A DNA stretch of 48,148 nucleotides from Hyella patelloides LEGE 07179 (lineage in GTDB: Bacteria; Cyanobacteriota; Cyanobacteriia; Cyanobacteriales; Xenococcaceae): NCBI RefSeq assembly GCF_900659865.1, contig NZ_LR213786.1:1-48148 (forward strand). Reading direction: 5' to 3'. Each line of letters opens with the position of its first letter. Within the stretch, counting starts at the first letter, position 1. Below the pieces are notes generated by a model. The model was not told where the DNA came from, made no database searches, and saw nothing but the letters and a program-made list of their open reading frames with translations. This document shows positions 7,811 to 16,174 of the stretch, piece after piece. The translations under genes and the position numbers were made by a program.

Positions 7811-10033
7811 ATGGTAAATTCACTGACAAATAATGGTGGTTCGCAGCCAGATAATTCTTATCCTAATTATGGGTTAGAGGAATCTAGAGAATCTACTGAT
7901 ATTGAAATAGCAAGTTATTTTCAAAAATTAAAAAGACGATGGAAGCCAGCTTTAGCAGTGTTTTTACTGACAGTGGTAAGTACTTTTGCTGCCACAAGTC
8001 TCCTAGAAGAAAAATATCAAGCTGAAGGAAAGATACTTTTTAAACAAAAAAACAATCTGCTTCCCGTAGGAGAAGGGGTAGGAGAACTTACAACTTTTCT
8101 TAACAACCAAACTCCTCTTTTAACCCAACAAGAAGTAATTTCTTCAGCACCAGTCCTACAACAAACTATCGAAATTCTTAAATTAACTAATGAAGAGGGA
8201 GAAACTTTAACTGCCAAAGATTTGAGAAGGAAGCTACAAGTCGGTCTGGTTGGTGGTAGTGATGTTATTGAAATTATTTATAAAGACTCAGATCCCATTC
8301 AAGCATCTCAAGTAGTTAACACCTTAATGGATGTCTATATTAAAAATCAAGTTCGCAGTAACCAAGCAGAAACGGAGAATGCAGACAGTTTTGTAACCAC
8401 GCAAATTCCTCAAGTGGAAGACAAACTGAAACAGAACGAATCAATACTTCAAGAGTTTCGCACTAAACATAAAATTGTCGATCTACAAGAAGAGAAAAAA
8501 GTCTTAGTTGCAGAATTAGGAACTTTAAATCGCCAAATTGCCACTACAGGTTCTCAGCTAAAAGGGACTCAAGCACAAACAGCAAGTTTACAAAAGCAAT
8601 TGGGTCTTAGTTTAAATCAAGCGATCGCTGTTAGTCAGTTAGGTAATTCTCCCACAGTTCAAAGCATACTTACCGAATTAGGTAATACCGAAATTGAATT
8701 AGCCCAGGAAAGACAAAGATTTAAAGACTCTCATCCCAGTATTTCCAGTCTCTTAGAAAAAAAAGCTAACCTTCGTCAAGACATAGAACAACAAGTGGCT
8801 CAAGCCGTAGGTACGGGAGTTAAAGTCTCTGATGGCTTGTTACAAGATAATCGTTTCCAAGAAAATCCTTTAGAAAAATTTATTAACCTGAAAATTGAAG
8901 AACTTAGCCTACAGCAGCAACTAAGCTCTACCTATGATTACCAGCAAGCTTATCTCAAAAGAGCCGAACAACTACCCAAATTGGAACAAAGAGAAAGAGA
9001 GATTAACCAAAAGGTAGAAACAGCCCGCTCAACTTATGAAAACTTGTTGAGTACTCAGCAAGAGTTACAAATTCTGCGTAACAAGCAAACGGGAAATGCG
9101 GAAATTATCGAACAGGCGATCGCCCCAGAAAACGGCAGTACTGGTCGTATGGCATTAATGTTGTTAGGTATCCTCATGGGTCTACTACTATCTAACCTGA
9201 CAGCGATTTATCTGGATATGCAAGACCGCACTATCAAAACGATCGCCGACATCAAGAAAAAATTACCTTATAAAGTATTAGGTATTGTCCCTATTAATGA
9301 GCTATCCGATAGACAAGGAGTTCTTGTGCAACAAGAGCCTGATTCCTATGCCAGCGAAACTTATCGTATGATTCAGGCAAACTTGAAATTTATGACCACC
9401 CAAAGACCCCCCAAAGTGATCTTAATTACAAGCTCTGCACCAGGAGAAGGAAAATCTACCGTGACAGCTAATTTAGCTGCTGCGATCGCTCAATTAGGTC
9501 GACGAGTTCTTTTAATTGATGGTGATTTACGCAAATCATCTCAACATCAACTATGGGGAGTTAGTAATCAAGTCGGCATCAAAGACCTTGTAACTAATCA
9601 AGCATCCGTGAGAGATGTCGCTTCTAAACCGATGGCAAAGCTAGACCTCCTTACTTCAGGCATGATTCCTCCCAACCCTTTGGCACTGTTAGACTCTAAT
9701 GAAATGGGCGAGTTAGTTGCTAAAGCACGCAAAGAATACGACATTGTGTTAATTGATGCTCCACCCCTCCCAGTTACCGCAGATGTTTTAACTATTAGCA
9801 AATTGGTAGATGGCATTGTCTTTGTCAGTCGCCCTGGAGTTATAGAACACGAAAGTGCGGAACTGGCAATAGAGGCTTTAGAATCAACTAGACAGAAAGT
9901 TCTGGGTATGGTTATTAATGGTGTTAATGGCAAAGAATGTGACCGCTACTCTTACTCAGCGAAGTACGGTAAGGGTTATTTTTCTGATAAGAAATCCTCA
10001 GACAAGACTAAATCTTCAACAATAACTGTTTAA
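7811..10033 (+). CDS. polysaccharide co-polymerase fused to BY-kinase (Wzc/GumC type)
   Basis: This 740-residue inner-membrane tyrosine autokinase controls chain length and export of exopolysaccharide. A Wzz domain starts after the N-terminal tail, with TM1 at about 46-64. A long periplasmic coiled coil (about 190-430) follows, then a GumC motif and TM2 near residue 450 (LMLLGILMGLLLSNLTAIYL). The C-terminal BY-kinase has Walker A APGEGKST (543-550), Walker A' VLLIDGDLRKS and Walker B IVLIDAPPLP. The tyrosine cluster at the tail (Y713, Y715, Y719, Y723) is the expected autophosphorylation site. All catalytic motifs are present, so activity is likely. The gene leads a set with wzy- and wzx-like genes. 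No Wza-type export porin or initiating glycosyltransferase is in the window. Confidence 0.95.
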   Translation: MVNSLTNNGGSQPDNSYPNYGLEESRESTDIEIASYFQKLKRRWKPALAVFLLTVVSTFAATSLLEEKYQAEGKILFKQKNNLLPVGEGVGELTTFLNNQTPLLTQQEVISSAPVLQQTIEILKLTNEEGETLTAKDLRRKLQVGLVGGSDVIEIIYKDSDPIQASQVVNTLMDVYIKNQVRSNQAETENADSFVTTQIPQVEDKLKQNESILQEFRTKHKIVDLQEEKKVLVAELGTLNRQIATTGSQLKGTQAQTASLQKQLGLSLNQAIAVSQLGNSPTVQSILTELGNTEIELAQERQRFKDSHPSISSLLEKKANLRQDIEQQVAQAVGTGVKVSDGLLQDNRFQENPLEKFINLKIEELSLQQQLSSTYDYQQAYLKRAEQLPKLEQREREINQKVETARSTYENLLSTQQELQILRNKQTGNAEIIEQAIAPENGSTGRMALMLLGILMGLLLSNLTAIYLDMQDRTIKTIADIKKKLPYKVLGIVPINELSDRQGVLVQQEPDSYASETYRMIQANLKFMTTQRPPKVILITSSAPGEGKSTVTANLAAAIAQLGRRVLLIDGDLRKSSQHQLWGVSNQVGIKDLVTNQASVRDVASKPMAKLDLLTSGMIPPNPLALLDSNEMGELVAKARKEYDIVLIDAPPLPVTADVLTISKLVDGIVFVSRPGVIEHESAELAIEALESTRQKVLGMVINGVNGKECDRYSYSAKYGKGYFSDKKSSDKTKSSTITV

Positions 10034-10173
10034 ATTGCTTTCATTATTGGTCAGTTTAAAAGGTAATCGTTTTTACTCTCTTTTATCTTTTACCGACTAA
10101 ATTAATAATCGTGATTAGTTCTAATTAGGCGTTGCCTGTTCCCTTTAATCTTCCTAGACATAGTTTTCACTCC

Positions 10174-11460
10174 ATGTTGAACACTCCCTCTTCGTTATTC
10201 AAAAATTTTGAAGCAATCTTTGTGCGATTGTCTCTATTTCATATGTCTAGTGCGCTGTTCCCCTTGATTCTTTCAGGGGGTGCTAGTGAAGGAGATGGAG
10301 TTGACATTAATACTGTTGACCTATCTTTAATAGCCAAGATCAATCTTCTGATTTATTTTGTTGCCTGTGTTTTGTTAGTATTACGCTGGAAAAAAGTTCT
10401 AATTTTTGCTTCTAAAAATATCTTTTTTTGGCCATTTGTTATTTTTGCCTCTTTTTCTTACTTTTGGTCATCCATGCCAGATGATACCTTTAGAGGTGTT
10501 GTTTATGGTTTAGGAACTACTGCTTTTGGAATTTATTTCGCTAGTAGATACAACCTCAAAGAACAATTAAATCATCTAGCATGGACTTTAGGATCGATTC
10601 TTGGTTTAAGTACTTTATTTGCGATCGCTATTCCTCATTATGGCATAATGGCGGGAGTTCATGAAGGTGCGGTTAGAGGGATTTATACTCACAAAAACGT
10701 ATTTTCTCCCATAATCGTATTATCTGTAGTTGTGTTTTTCTTACAGGCTATCGATGCCCAAGAAAAAAAATGGTTGCAGTGGGGATTATTCGTTCTGAGC
10801 ATCGCTTTTGGTATCATGTCCCGTTCTAGTACTGCTTTGGGACTGATGGTGGTGATGTTATTTCTTTGCTTATCCTACCGCGTTTTTCGCTGGCGATATG
10901 AAATTTTGGTTTCAGCTATCTTGCTAATTTTAATTGTTGGCTCTGGCGGACTTTTATGGTTTGTTGAATTTGGCGGTGCCGAGCTTTTATTCGATACTTT
11001 AGGAAAAGATGCAACCTTATCTAGTCGGACAGAAATTTGGGCTTATGTTTGGGATTCGATTCAGTTAAAACCCTTGTTAGGTTATGGTTTAAATGGCTAT
11101 TGGCATGGTTTAGATGGACCTTCTGCTTACGTACAAAGAGCAATGAGAGTCAGAGTTCACTATGCTCACAATGGGTTTTTGGATATTTGCGTCAATTTTG
11201 GCTTTATTGGTTTTACTTTATTTATTGCTAATTTGTTGTTGGTTATTAGTAAATCATTATCTCTATTACGTAAAAGTAATGCTGTAGCTGGTTTTTGGCC
11301 TTTACTGTGGTTAACATATCTTATTTTGACTAACTTGACAGAAGGTAGTTTATCTAGCCTTAACACGATGACTTGGGCATTGTATACCACGGTTAGTTTC
11401 TCTTTAGCAGCAATTCGTGAGAACAAAAGAGAAATAAATTTTCAAAGAGCATCAATTTAG
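10174..11460 (+). CDS. O-antigen polymerase/ligase family membrane protein (Wzy/WaaL type)
   Basis: Starting from ATG 10174 (428 residues; the frame is also open from a TTG at 10132), this is a polytopic protein with about 11 hydrophobic helices. The Wzy_C signature region is visible: LSSRTEIWAYVWDSI, LLGYGLNGYWHG and VHYAHNGFLDICVNFGFIG, whose His and Asn sit in the large periplasmic loop characteristic of O-antigen ligases and polymerases. It joins repeat units or transfers the finished chain. Beside a BY-kinase co-polymerase, a Wzy-type polymerase of exopolysaccharide is the likeliest role. It lies 140 bp after the kinase gene on the same strand, probably in one transcription unit. Wzy and WaaL cannot be separated by sequence alone. 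Confidence 0.88.
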   Translation: MLNTPSSLFKNFEAIFVRLSLFHMSSALFPLILSGGASEGDGVDINTVDLSLIAKINLLIYFVACVLLVLRWKKVLIFASKNIFFWPFVIFASFSYFWSSMPDDTFRGVVYGLGTTAFGIYFASRYNLKEQLNHLAWTLGSILGLSTLFAIAIPHYGIMAGVHEGAVRGIYTHKNVFSPIIVLSVVVFFLQAIDAQEKKWLQWGLFVLSIAFGIMSRSSTALGLMVVMLFLCLSYRVFRWRYEILVSAILLILIVGSGGLLWFVEFGGAELLFDTLGKDATLSSRTEIWAYVWDSIQLKPLLGYGLNGYWHGLDGPSAYVQRAMRVRVHYAHNGFLDICVNFGFIGFTLFIANLLLVISKSLSLLRKSNAVAGFWPLLWLTYLILTNLTEGSLSSLNTMTWALYTTVSFSLAAIRENKREINFQRASI

Positions 11461-12020
11461 GCGTTGTATTTTTATGGATTGCTAGAGGCTTAAGGCTATA
11501 AAAAAATAGGGTTGGCTGATAACAATTCTCATTGTTGGACTTTTGTCCCAAAACTCATTGCTAATTCGGGATATTTAAGAGTTACGTAGCCCACGTATAG
11601 TACCACCGCTAAGCACCCACACTTTTATACTCTTACCCCACAAGGGTAGGTTTTTGACGAGTGAACCTGCTGTCTATCACGGATATATCGAAGTGTCTAT
11701 CACGGATACCGCTCCGCATATATCCCTTTAGGGACACCGAAGGGATAAGGTTTCCTCGTGCTGTCGGAACGCCCTAAAGGACTCGCTCCCCGTCGCGCGA
11801 CTCGCGCGTCGTGACTTTCAATGGTTAAATTGAGTAGGGAAGAGCAGGAAATGGGAAAATAGGGCGGATTTTTTGAAGATTTTAACCTGACACTTATAGA
11901 GATAAAATTCAAAAAGCCGAAGCAAGCTACACCAAACAAAATGTGCAGTATCTTCGACTAGAAGGAAAAGTTAAGGAAACAAAAACATAACTTTAGAGAC
12001 TTTTTTTAACGACAATCTCC
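11461..12020. other. 560-bp gap with repeats, a GC-rich island and coding remnants
   Basis: This gap holds two copies of GTGTCTATCACGGATA-like sequence (about 11670-11685 and 11693-11708). A GC-rich island at about 11705-11820 contains small palindromic pieces (GTCGCGCGAC, then CGCGCGTCG) and the AGGGACACCGAAGGGATA pattern often seen in cyanobacterial interspersed repeats. A minus-strand frame over the island is a repeat-derived artefact. Two small coding-looking remnants at 11821-11990 follow. The gap separates convergent wzy-like and GT2 genes, so neither promoter should be here. Confidence 0.55.
11821..11990 (+). pseudogene. decayed small gene, possibly an antitoxin
   Basis: An ATG at 11821 opens MVKLSREEQEMGK and stops at TAG 11860-11862. 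In another frame, 11886-11990 reads 34 residues with a coding look (for example TYRDKIQKAEASYTKQNVQY) ending at TAA. The first piece resembles the start of CopG/BrnA-like antitoxins (KLSxEEQE). Together they may be the two ends of a small gene broken by frameshift or deletion. Identification is weak. Confidence 0.25.
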
Positions 12021-12971
12021 TCAATTTGATGGACTGTACTCTGATGAAGCAGTAATATTTTTGTATTCTTGATAATAAAGGTTTAATAAACCCCCCAAAG
12101 TTCCCAAACCTCGAAAAATATAGAGTAGAGCTTTGGCGATTGCAACTTTCCCCAATAATAAAGAGGGTATTAATCTTAAAAGACCAATCATAATTAGGGC
12201 TAATCCTTTGATGACACGTATCGATTGAAGAATCAAAGAAGGATATAGCTCTCTCTCATAAGAACTGTAATTGCTCCAAGTACGATAACCACGGAATAAA
12301 ATCCATTTGAGGTTGGTACGAGAATAAGGAATCCAATCATCAACAACTGCCTCGTCTGCCCAGACAATTTTGTATCCTGCTTTATCGAGGGTTAAAAATA
12401 AGTAAGCATCTGAACCACCAGCAATGGCAAAACGGTTATCAAAAACAGGATTTAATTGACGAAATATTTCTGCTTTGACTAAAACATTATTGGTAAAAGC
12501 TACCGATTTTTGTTCTCCTGTGGGGAAACGAGGAGGAGTAAAAAATCCGCCTTTAACGATCCAATTGGGAACTTTTTGATCTGGAAAATAAGGACTTGTT
12601 GGTCCTGTAACAATATCTGCTTTATACTCTTTTTGTACTAATAATAAAGTTTCTAACCAGGAAGGTTTTGGTATTTCATCATCATCTAAAATAGCGATAA
12701 AGTCAGCGTCCTCAGAAGCTAGAGATACTGATTTATTACGGGCATAGGTAATACCCCGTTGAGTTTCTACATCTGTTTTGAGTGTCCACTGAAATCCTGG
12801 TTGTACCTCGGCACAAATTTGAGCAGCCAATCCAGCAGTGTCATTATCAACGACTATTACTTCAATATCAGGACGCTCTATTTTTTCAAAGACTAGTTCA
12901 TTTAAACCTTTTAATAAGCGTCGCAATCCTCGATCTCTTTTATATGTAATAACGCAAACAGAAATTAGCAT
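12021..12971 (-). CDS. family 2 glycosyltransferase with C-terminal hydrophobic region
   Basis: This is a 316-residue GT-A fold glycosyltransferase. The N-terminal strand and loop [20 protein letters not shown], then IEVIVVDND near residue 37, are the nucleotide-sugar binding start. The metal-binding motif is LDDDE at residues 95-99. A later ED/QRxxRW-like acceptor region is represented by [14 protein letters not shown] at about 230-243. The last 60 residues are hydrophobic ([20 protein letters not shown]), suggesting membrane association. It probably adds a sugar to a polyprenyl-linked exopolysaccharide intermediate. It is transcribed opposite to the neighbouring wzy- and wzx-like genes, so it has its own promoter in the 823-bp gap to the right. 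Donor and acceptor are unknown. Confidence 0.9.
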   Translation of the reverse strand: MLISVCVITYKRDRGLRRLLKGLNELVFEKIERPDIEVIVVDNDTAGLAAQICAEVQPGFQWTLKTDVETQRGITYARNKSVSLASEDADFIAILDDDEIPKPSWLETLLLVQKEYKADIVTGPTSPYFPDQKVPNWIVKGGFFTPPRFPTGEQKSVAFTNNVLVKAEIFRQLNPVFDNRFAIAGGSDAYLFLTLDKAGYKIVWADEAVVDDWIPYSRTNLKWILFRGYRTWSNYSSYERELYPSLILQSIRVIKGLALIMIGLLRLIPSLLLGKVAIAKALLYIFRGLGTLGGLLNLYYQEYKNITASSEYSPSN

Positions 12972-13794
12972 AATTGGATAAGAGCTTTTAATTAATAAAG
13001 TAGTTAATGTGTATTAAGCTAGCATACCAACGTACTATAATAGTAATGAAGTATGCTTGTTAGATAATTTAATGATAAATAGTAAAGATCGCGTTTATCG
13101 AATGGGTAAAGTGCAAAATTAATCTTGGAAAAGAAAAAGGAAGGTTGACGAAGAAATATCAACACACGGAAGAATTAAAGTGTATCTTACAAGTATGAAG
13201 ACTATTACATACTTATTATTATACATACTACTCTTAACTTTTTTTCTTGGTTTAACTTTAGAACTTTAGACTATTTTTTCTCTTGGCATTAGCAATAATC
13301 AATGCAGACTCAAGGAATTATTTGTTTACATAGTAGTTGCAATTAATAGTAATTAGGTAATGATATCATGTTGTCTTTCGGTTATTACGTAGTTCACTAT
13401 AAATTAGTTAAAAAAACATAATAGCTAATTAATTTATTTGATTTAAAAAAAATATTGTCTCTTATTGTGAAAAATGTAAAAATTGTCTTTGAAATTCAAA
13501 AATAAGAATATGAGATTACTGTTTTACAATTTAGATAAAATATCTTTACCTATTGATTAAATTAGTTTATAGCGATCGCTATAAGCATTAGCTATAAGTA
13601 AAAAATCTGGTCAATTTTCCAGCTTTTTCAGAGGAAAACATCATCGTCACCGCAAATTAAGCAATTAAGTTTTCTCATAAATTAGAAAATGCATATATTT
13701 ATTAGTAGATAATCTTGATGCAAACAACAAAGAAAAACCACAAAATTACAGTTAAAATTAACCTTAAATGAATATTCATACAATGAAATAATAT
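12972..13794. other. 823-bp AT-rich divergent intergenic region
   Basis: The gap lies between the divergent GT2 and flippase genes and must hold both promoters. It is extremely AT-rich, with no frame long enough to call. An 18-bp perfect palindrome centred on HIP1 lies at 13567-13584, followed by GCATTAGCTATAAG, a partial echo. No transposase trace is seen. The length, and the base composition compared with its neighbours, suggest a regulatory region or former coding DNA that has decayed. Confidence 0.5.
13567..13584. repeat. 18-bp palindrome centred on HIP1
   Basis: TTATAGCGATCGCTATAA is a perfect 18-bp palindrome with the HIP1 octamer at its centre. It lies 211 bp before the flippase start. 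It may be a protein-binding site or simply a HIP1 site with chance-extended symmetry. Confidence 0.7.
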
Positions 13795-15120
13795 ATGAAT
13801 TCAAACATTGTCGAAGTAATTAAAGTCAAGATTGCTCAGATTACAAAAAAAGGCTTATTTAAAGATGCTTCTTGGATGTTAATTGCCAGATTAATTAATG
13901 TGGTTGTCCAAGCAGCTTATTTTGTTATTGTAGCTCGCGCTCTCGGAGCAGCCAATTATGGCTCTTTTGTGGGCGTTACTTCTTTAGCATCTCTATTATT
14001 TCCTTTTATTGCTTTAGGAAGTGATAATGTTTTGGTTAAAGAAGTTTCAGTCAACCGTCAAGTATTTTCAAGTCATTGGGGAAATACTTTATTAATTTTA
14101 GTTATTAATAGTATTTGTCTGACTAGTATTTTATTGTTAATATCTCCTCTTATTTTTCCTGATAATATTCCTTTACCCACAATTGCTTGTTTATTGGTGG
14201 CAGATTTATTTTGTTTGGGCTTACTTGAAGCTAGTAACAAAGCTTTTAGAGCCGTAGATTCGATCAAAAAGACTGCTCAAATGGTTGTTTTAAATACAGT
14301 AGGCAAACTGCTAGCTGCTTTATGTTTAGTTACTCTTTTTAAAAATATTAGCTCTACTGGTAATGCTAGCATTAACATCTGGGCAATTTTGTACCTAATA
14401 AGCTCAATTTTAGTAAGCTTTCTGTCACTGATAACTGTCAATAAAATAGCGGGTAAACCTCGGCTAAATTTATCAAGAATAAAATCAGATATTGGTCAGG
14501 GAATTTATTTTTCTATTGGAATGTCAGCCAGTAATATCAATAATAATGTCGATAAAACAATGCTTGCTAGTATGGCAACCTTAGAAGCTACAGGAATTTA
14601 TGGTTCTGCCTATCGCTTTATCAATATCGGAAATGTTCCCATCGCAGCTTTATTTAATGCTACTTATCCCAGGTTTTTTAAGCAGGGTGTCAAAGGAATT
14701 AAAAACTGTTTTGGTTTTGCTAAAAAATTGCTACCACTTCTTATTGGTTATGGTATTTTAAGCTTTGTCGCATATCAAGTTTTTGCCCCTTTAATTCCCA
14801 AAATTTTGGGTGCAGAATACGAAAATGCCATCTCTACTTTACGTTGGTTAGCAATTCTTCCAGCAATTAATGCTTTACACTTAGTAGCTGCGGATACTTT
14901 AACAGGATCGGGGTATCAGAAAATTCGCAGTATTATTCAAGTAACGGCTGCCATTCTTAATGTATCTCTGAATATTTGGTTGATTCCGACTCGTGGTTTG
15001 TATGGAGCAATTTGGGCAACTTTAGCTTCTGATGGAGTTAGATTGGTATGTTTATGGATTGTCTTATTTTACTTTTATATTGTGGAAACTAAAAATCGAG
15101 GCGAACAAGACGATCTCTAA
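13795..15120 (+). CDS. Wzx-type polysaccharide flippase (MOP superfamily)
   Basis: This 441-residue polytopic inner-membrane protein has about 12-14 helices and belongs to the RfbX/Wzx branch of the MOP exporters. The N-terminal pattern SWMLIARLINVVVQAAYFVI followed by ARALGAANYGSFVGVTSLA is diagnostic of oligosaccharide flippases. The C-terminal half shows the second pseudo-repeat, with KILGAEYENAISTLRWLAIL and LIPTRGLYGAIWATLASDGV. It flips undecaprenyl-linked repeat units to the periplasm for the Wzy-type polymerase encoded about 2.3 kb upstream. The ATG at 13795 follows an AT-rich leader without a clear Shine-Dalgarno sequence. msrB follows 97 bp after the ATG-to-stop frame on the same strand but is functionally unrelated. 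Confidence 0.92.
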   Translation: MNSNIVEVIKVKIAQITKKGLFKDASWMLIARLINVVVQAAYFVIVARALGAANYGSFVGVTSLASLLFPFIALGSDNVLVKEVSVNRQVFSSHWGNTLLILVINSICLTSILLLISPLIFPDNIPLPTIACLLVADLFCLGLLEASNKAFRAVDSIKKTAQMVVLNTVGKLLAALCLVTLFKNISSTGNASINIWAILYLISSILVSFLSLITVNKIAGKPRLNLSRIKSDIGQGIYFSIGMSASNINNNVDKTMLASMATLEATGIYGSAYRFINIGNVPIAALFNATYPRFFKQGVKGIKNCFGFAKKLLPLLIGYGILSFVAYQVFAPLIPKILGAEYENAISTLRWLAILPAINALHLVAADTLTGSGYQKIRSIIQVTAAILNVSLNIWLIPTRGLYGAIWATLASDGVRLVCLWIVLFYFYIVETKNRGEQDDL

Positions 15121-15217
15121 CTGTTTAAAGACAAGAATCTAACAGATGTTTAACACAGCGTTTCAATTTTTAGCAATAATAAGTAATTAGTACCAATCAA
15201 TAAAATTTTTGACAATC

Positions 15218-15634
15218 ATGACAACATCGAAAAACCAATTTGAAGTTCAAAAAACAGAGCAAGAGTGGCAAACTGAGCTAACTCCCGAACAGTTTAAGGT
15301 TTTACGCCAACATGGTACAGAAAGAGCAGGTACAAGTCCTTTGGATAAAGTATACGATGAAGGAACTTACGAATGTGCTGGCTGCGGACAGCCCTTATTT
15401 ACTTCTGAAACTAAATACGATAGTGGTACGGGATGGCCTAGTTTTTATGCACCCATAGAAGAAGCAACCGAAACTACTGTAGATCGTTCTTTCTTTATGG
15501 TGAGAACAGAAGTACATTGTAGTCGTTGTGGCGGACACTTAGGTCATGTGTTTAGCGATGGTCCTCGTCCGACAAATCAACGTTACTGTATGAATGGTGT
15601 TTCTCTTAATTTTGTTGCCGAAAAAGAGAGTTAA
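15218..15634 (+). CDS. msrB: peptide-methionine (R)-S-oxide reductase
   Basis: MsrB reduces the R-epimer of methionine sulfoxide in proteins, using thioredoxin. I take ATG 15218 (138 residues) over a TTG at 15209. Visible features: substrate region [20 protein letters not shown]; two zinc CxxC pairs, CAGC (residues about 50-53) and CSRC (about 99-102); [15 protein letters not shown] with the catalytic histidines; and [11 protein letters not shown], whose Cys is the catalytic nucleophile. The length is typical of the stand-alone enzyme. It is followed within 7 bases by a strong hairpin that probably ends its transcript. Confidence 0.96.
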   Translation: MTTSKNQFEVQKTEQEWQTELTPEQFKVLRQHGTERAGTSPLDKVYDEGTYECAGCGQPLFTSETKYDSGTGWPSFYAPIEEATETTVDRSFFMVRTEVHCSRCGGHLGHVFSDGPRPTNQRYCMNGVSLNFVAEKES

Positions 15635-15640
15635 ATATTT

Positions 15641-15666
15641 GTAGGGTGGGGTGTGCCTCGCCCTAC
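15641..15666. terminator. hairpin between convergent msrB and NTF2-like genes
   Basis: GTAGGG (15641-15646) pairs with CCCTAC (15661-15666), and the stem continues inward to 11 pairs, including two G-T, around a TGTG loop. A T-rich run (ATTTTTATT) begins a few bases later on the plus strand, which fits an intrinsic terminator for msrB. The GTAGGGTGGG...CCCTAC theme is also a recurrent cyanobacterial interspersed repeat, so it may be a captured repeat serving as terminator. Confidence 0.65.
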
Positions 15667-15684
15667 GATCGATTTTTATTATTT

Positions 15685-16068
15685 TTAACTGATATCTGTA
15701 ATTTGGCAAATTTTGCTATCTTTGAACGAAAATTCCGAACGCCCATCAAAAGAAATCTTATCCCCAGATTTGATTTCATTGGATAAGTCTTTAGCTGCTA
15801 CTCCTTCAAAAAAAATTTCAACCGATACTTGTTCATTATGTACGTCAAAATTCTTGATAATTTGTTGGCGTGATTTAAAAAGTACTTTGGATTGTTCAGC
15901 TATGACGCGAAACTCATCAACTCCTTTTGTATGACAATTAATTTTATTGTTAGAGATATTTTTGAATTCAATTGATGGGTGCAATAAAGATATCATCCCA
16001 TCAATATCAAATGTATTGTATGCAGCAAGATATTGCTTAATCAACTTTAACTTTTCTTCTTTTGTCAT
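15685..16068 (-). CDS. NTF2-like / SnoaL-type small protein
   Basis: This 127-residue soluble protein has the NTF2-like cone layout. N-terminal helices (KEEKLKLIKQYLAAYNTFDI) lead into DGMISLLHPSIEFKNIS, a common SnoaL start. Beta-strands follow (NFDVHNEQVSVEIFFEGVA; GDKISFDGRSEFSFKDSKIC). Such domains bind small hydrophobic ligands or catalyse simple isomerisations, so function cannot be assigned. There is no signal peptide. It is convergent with msrB and its promoter lies in the 106-bp gap to the PBP gene. The ATG at 16068 is the natural start. Confidence 0.7.
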   Translation of the reverse strand: MTKEEKLKLIKQYLAAYNTFDIDGMISLLHPSIEFKNISNNKINCHTKGVDEFRVIAEQSKVLFKSRQQIIKNFDVHNEQVSVEIFFEGVAAKDLSNEIKSGDKISFDGRSEFSFKDSKICQITDIS

Positions 16069-16174
16069 AGTTGTTTGATTAAATTTGGGATAGCGAACCG
16101 ATTAAATGGTTGTATTAAATCACATTTTACATAAACTATTAATATTAATAAATAATCCCTAACCACTAACAAAC

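Noticed and set aside
11700-11939. 79-residue minus-strand frame
   Set aside because: Its first part reads through the interspersed repeat (peptides like FGVPKGIYAERYP recur in cyanobacterial repeats) and no domain is visible.
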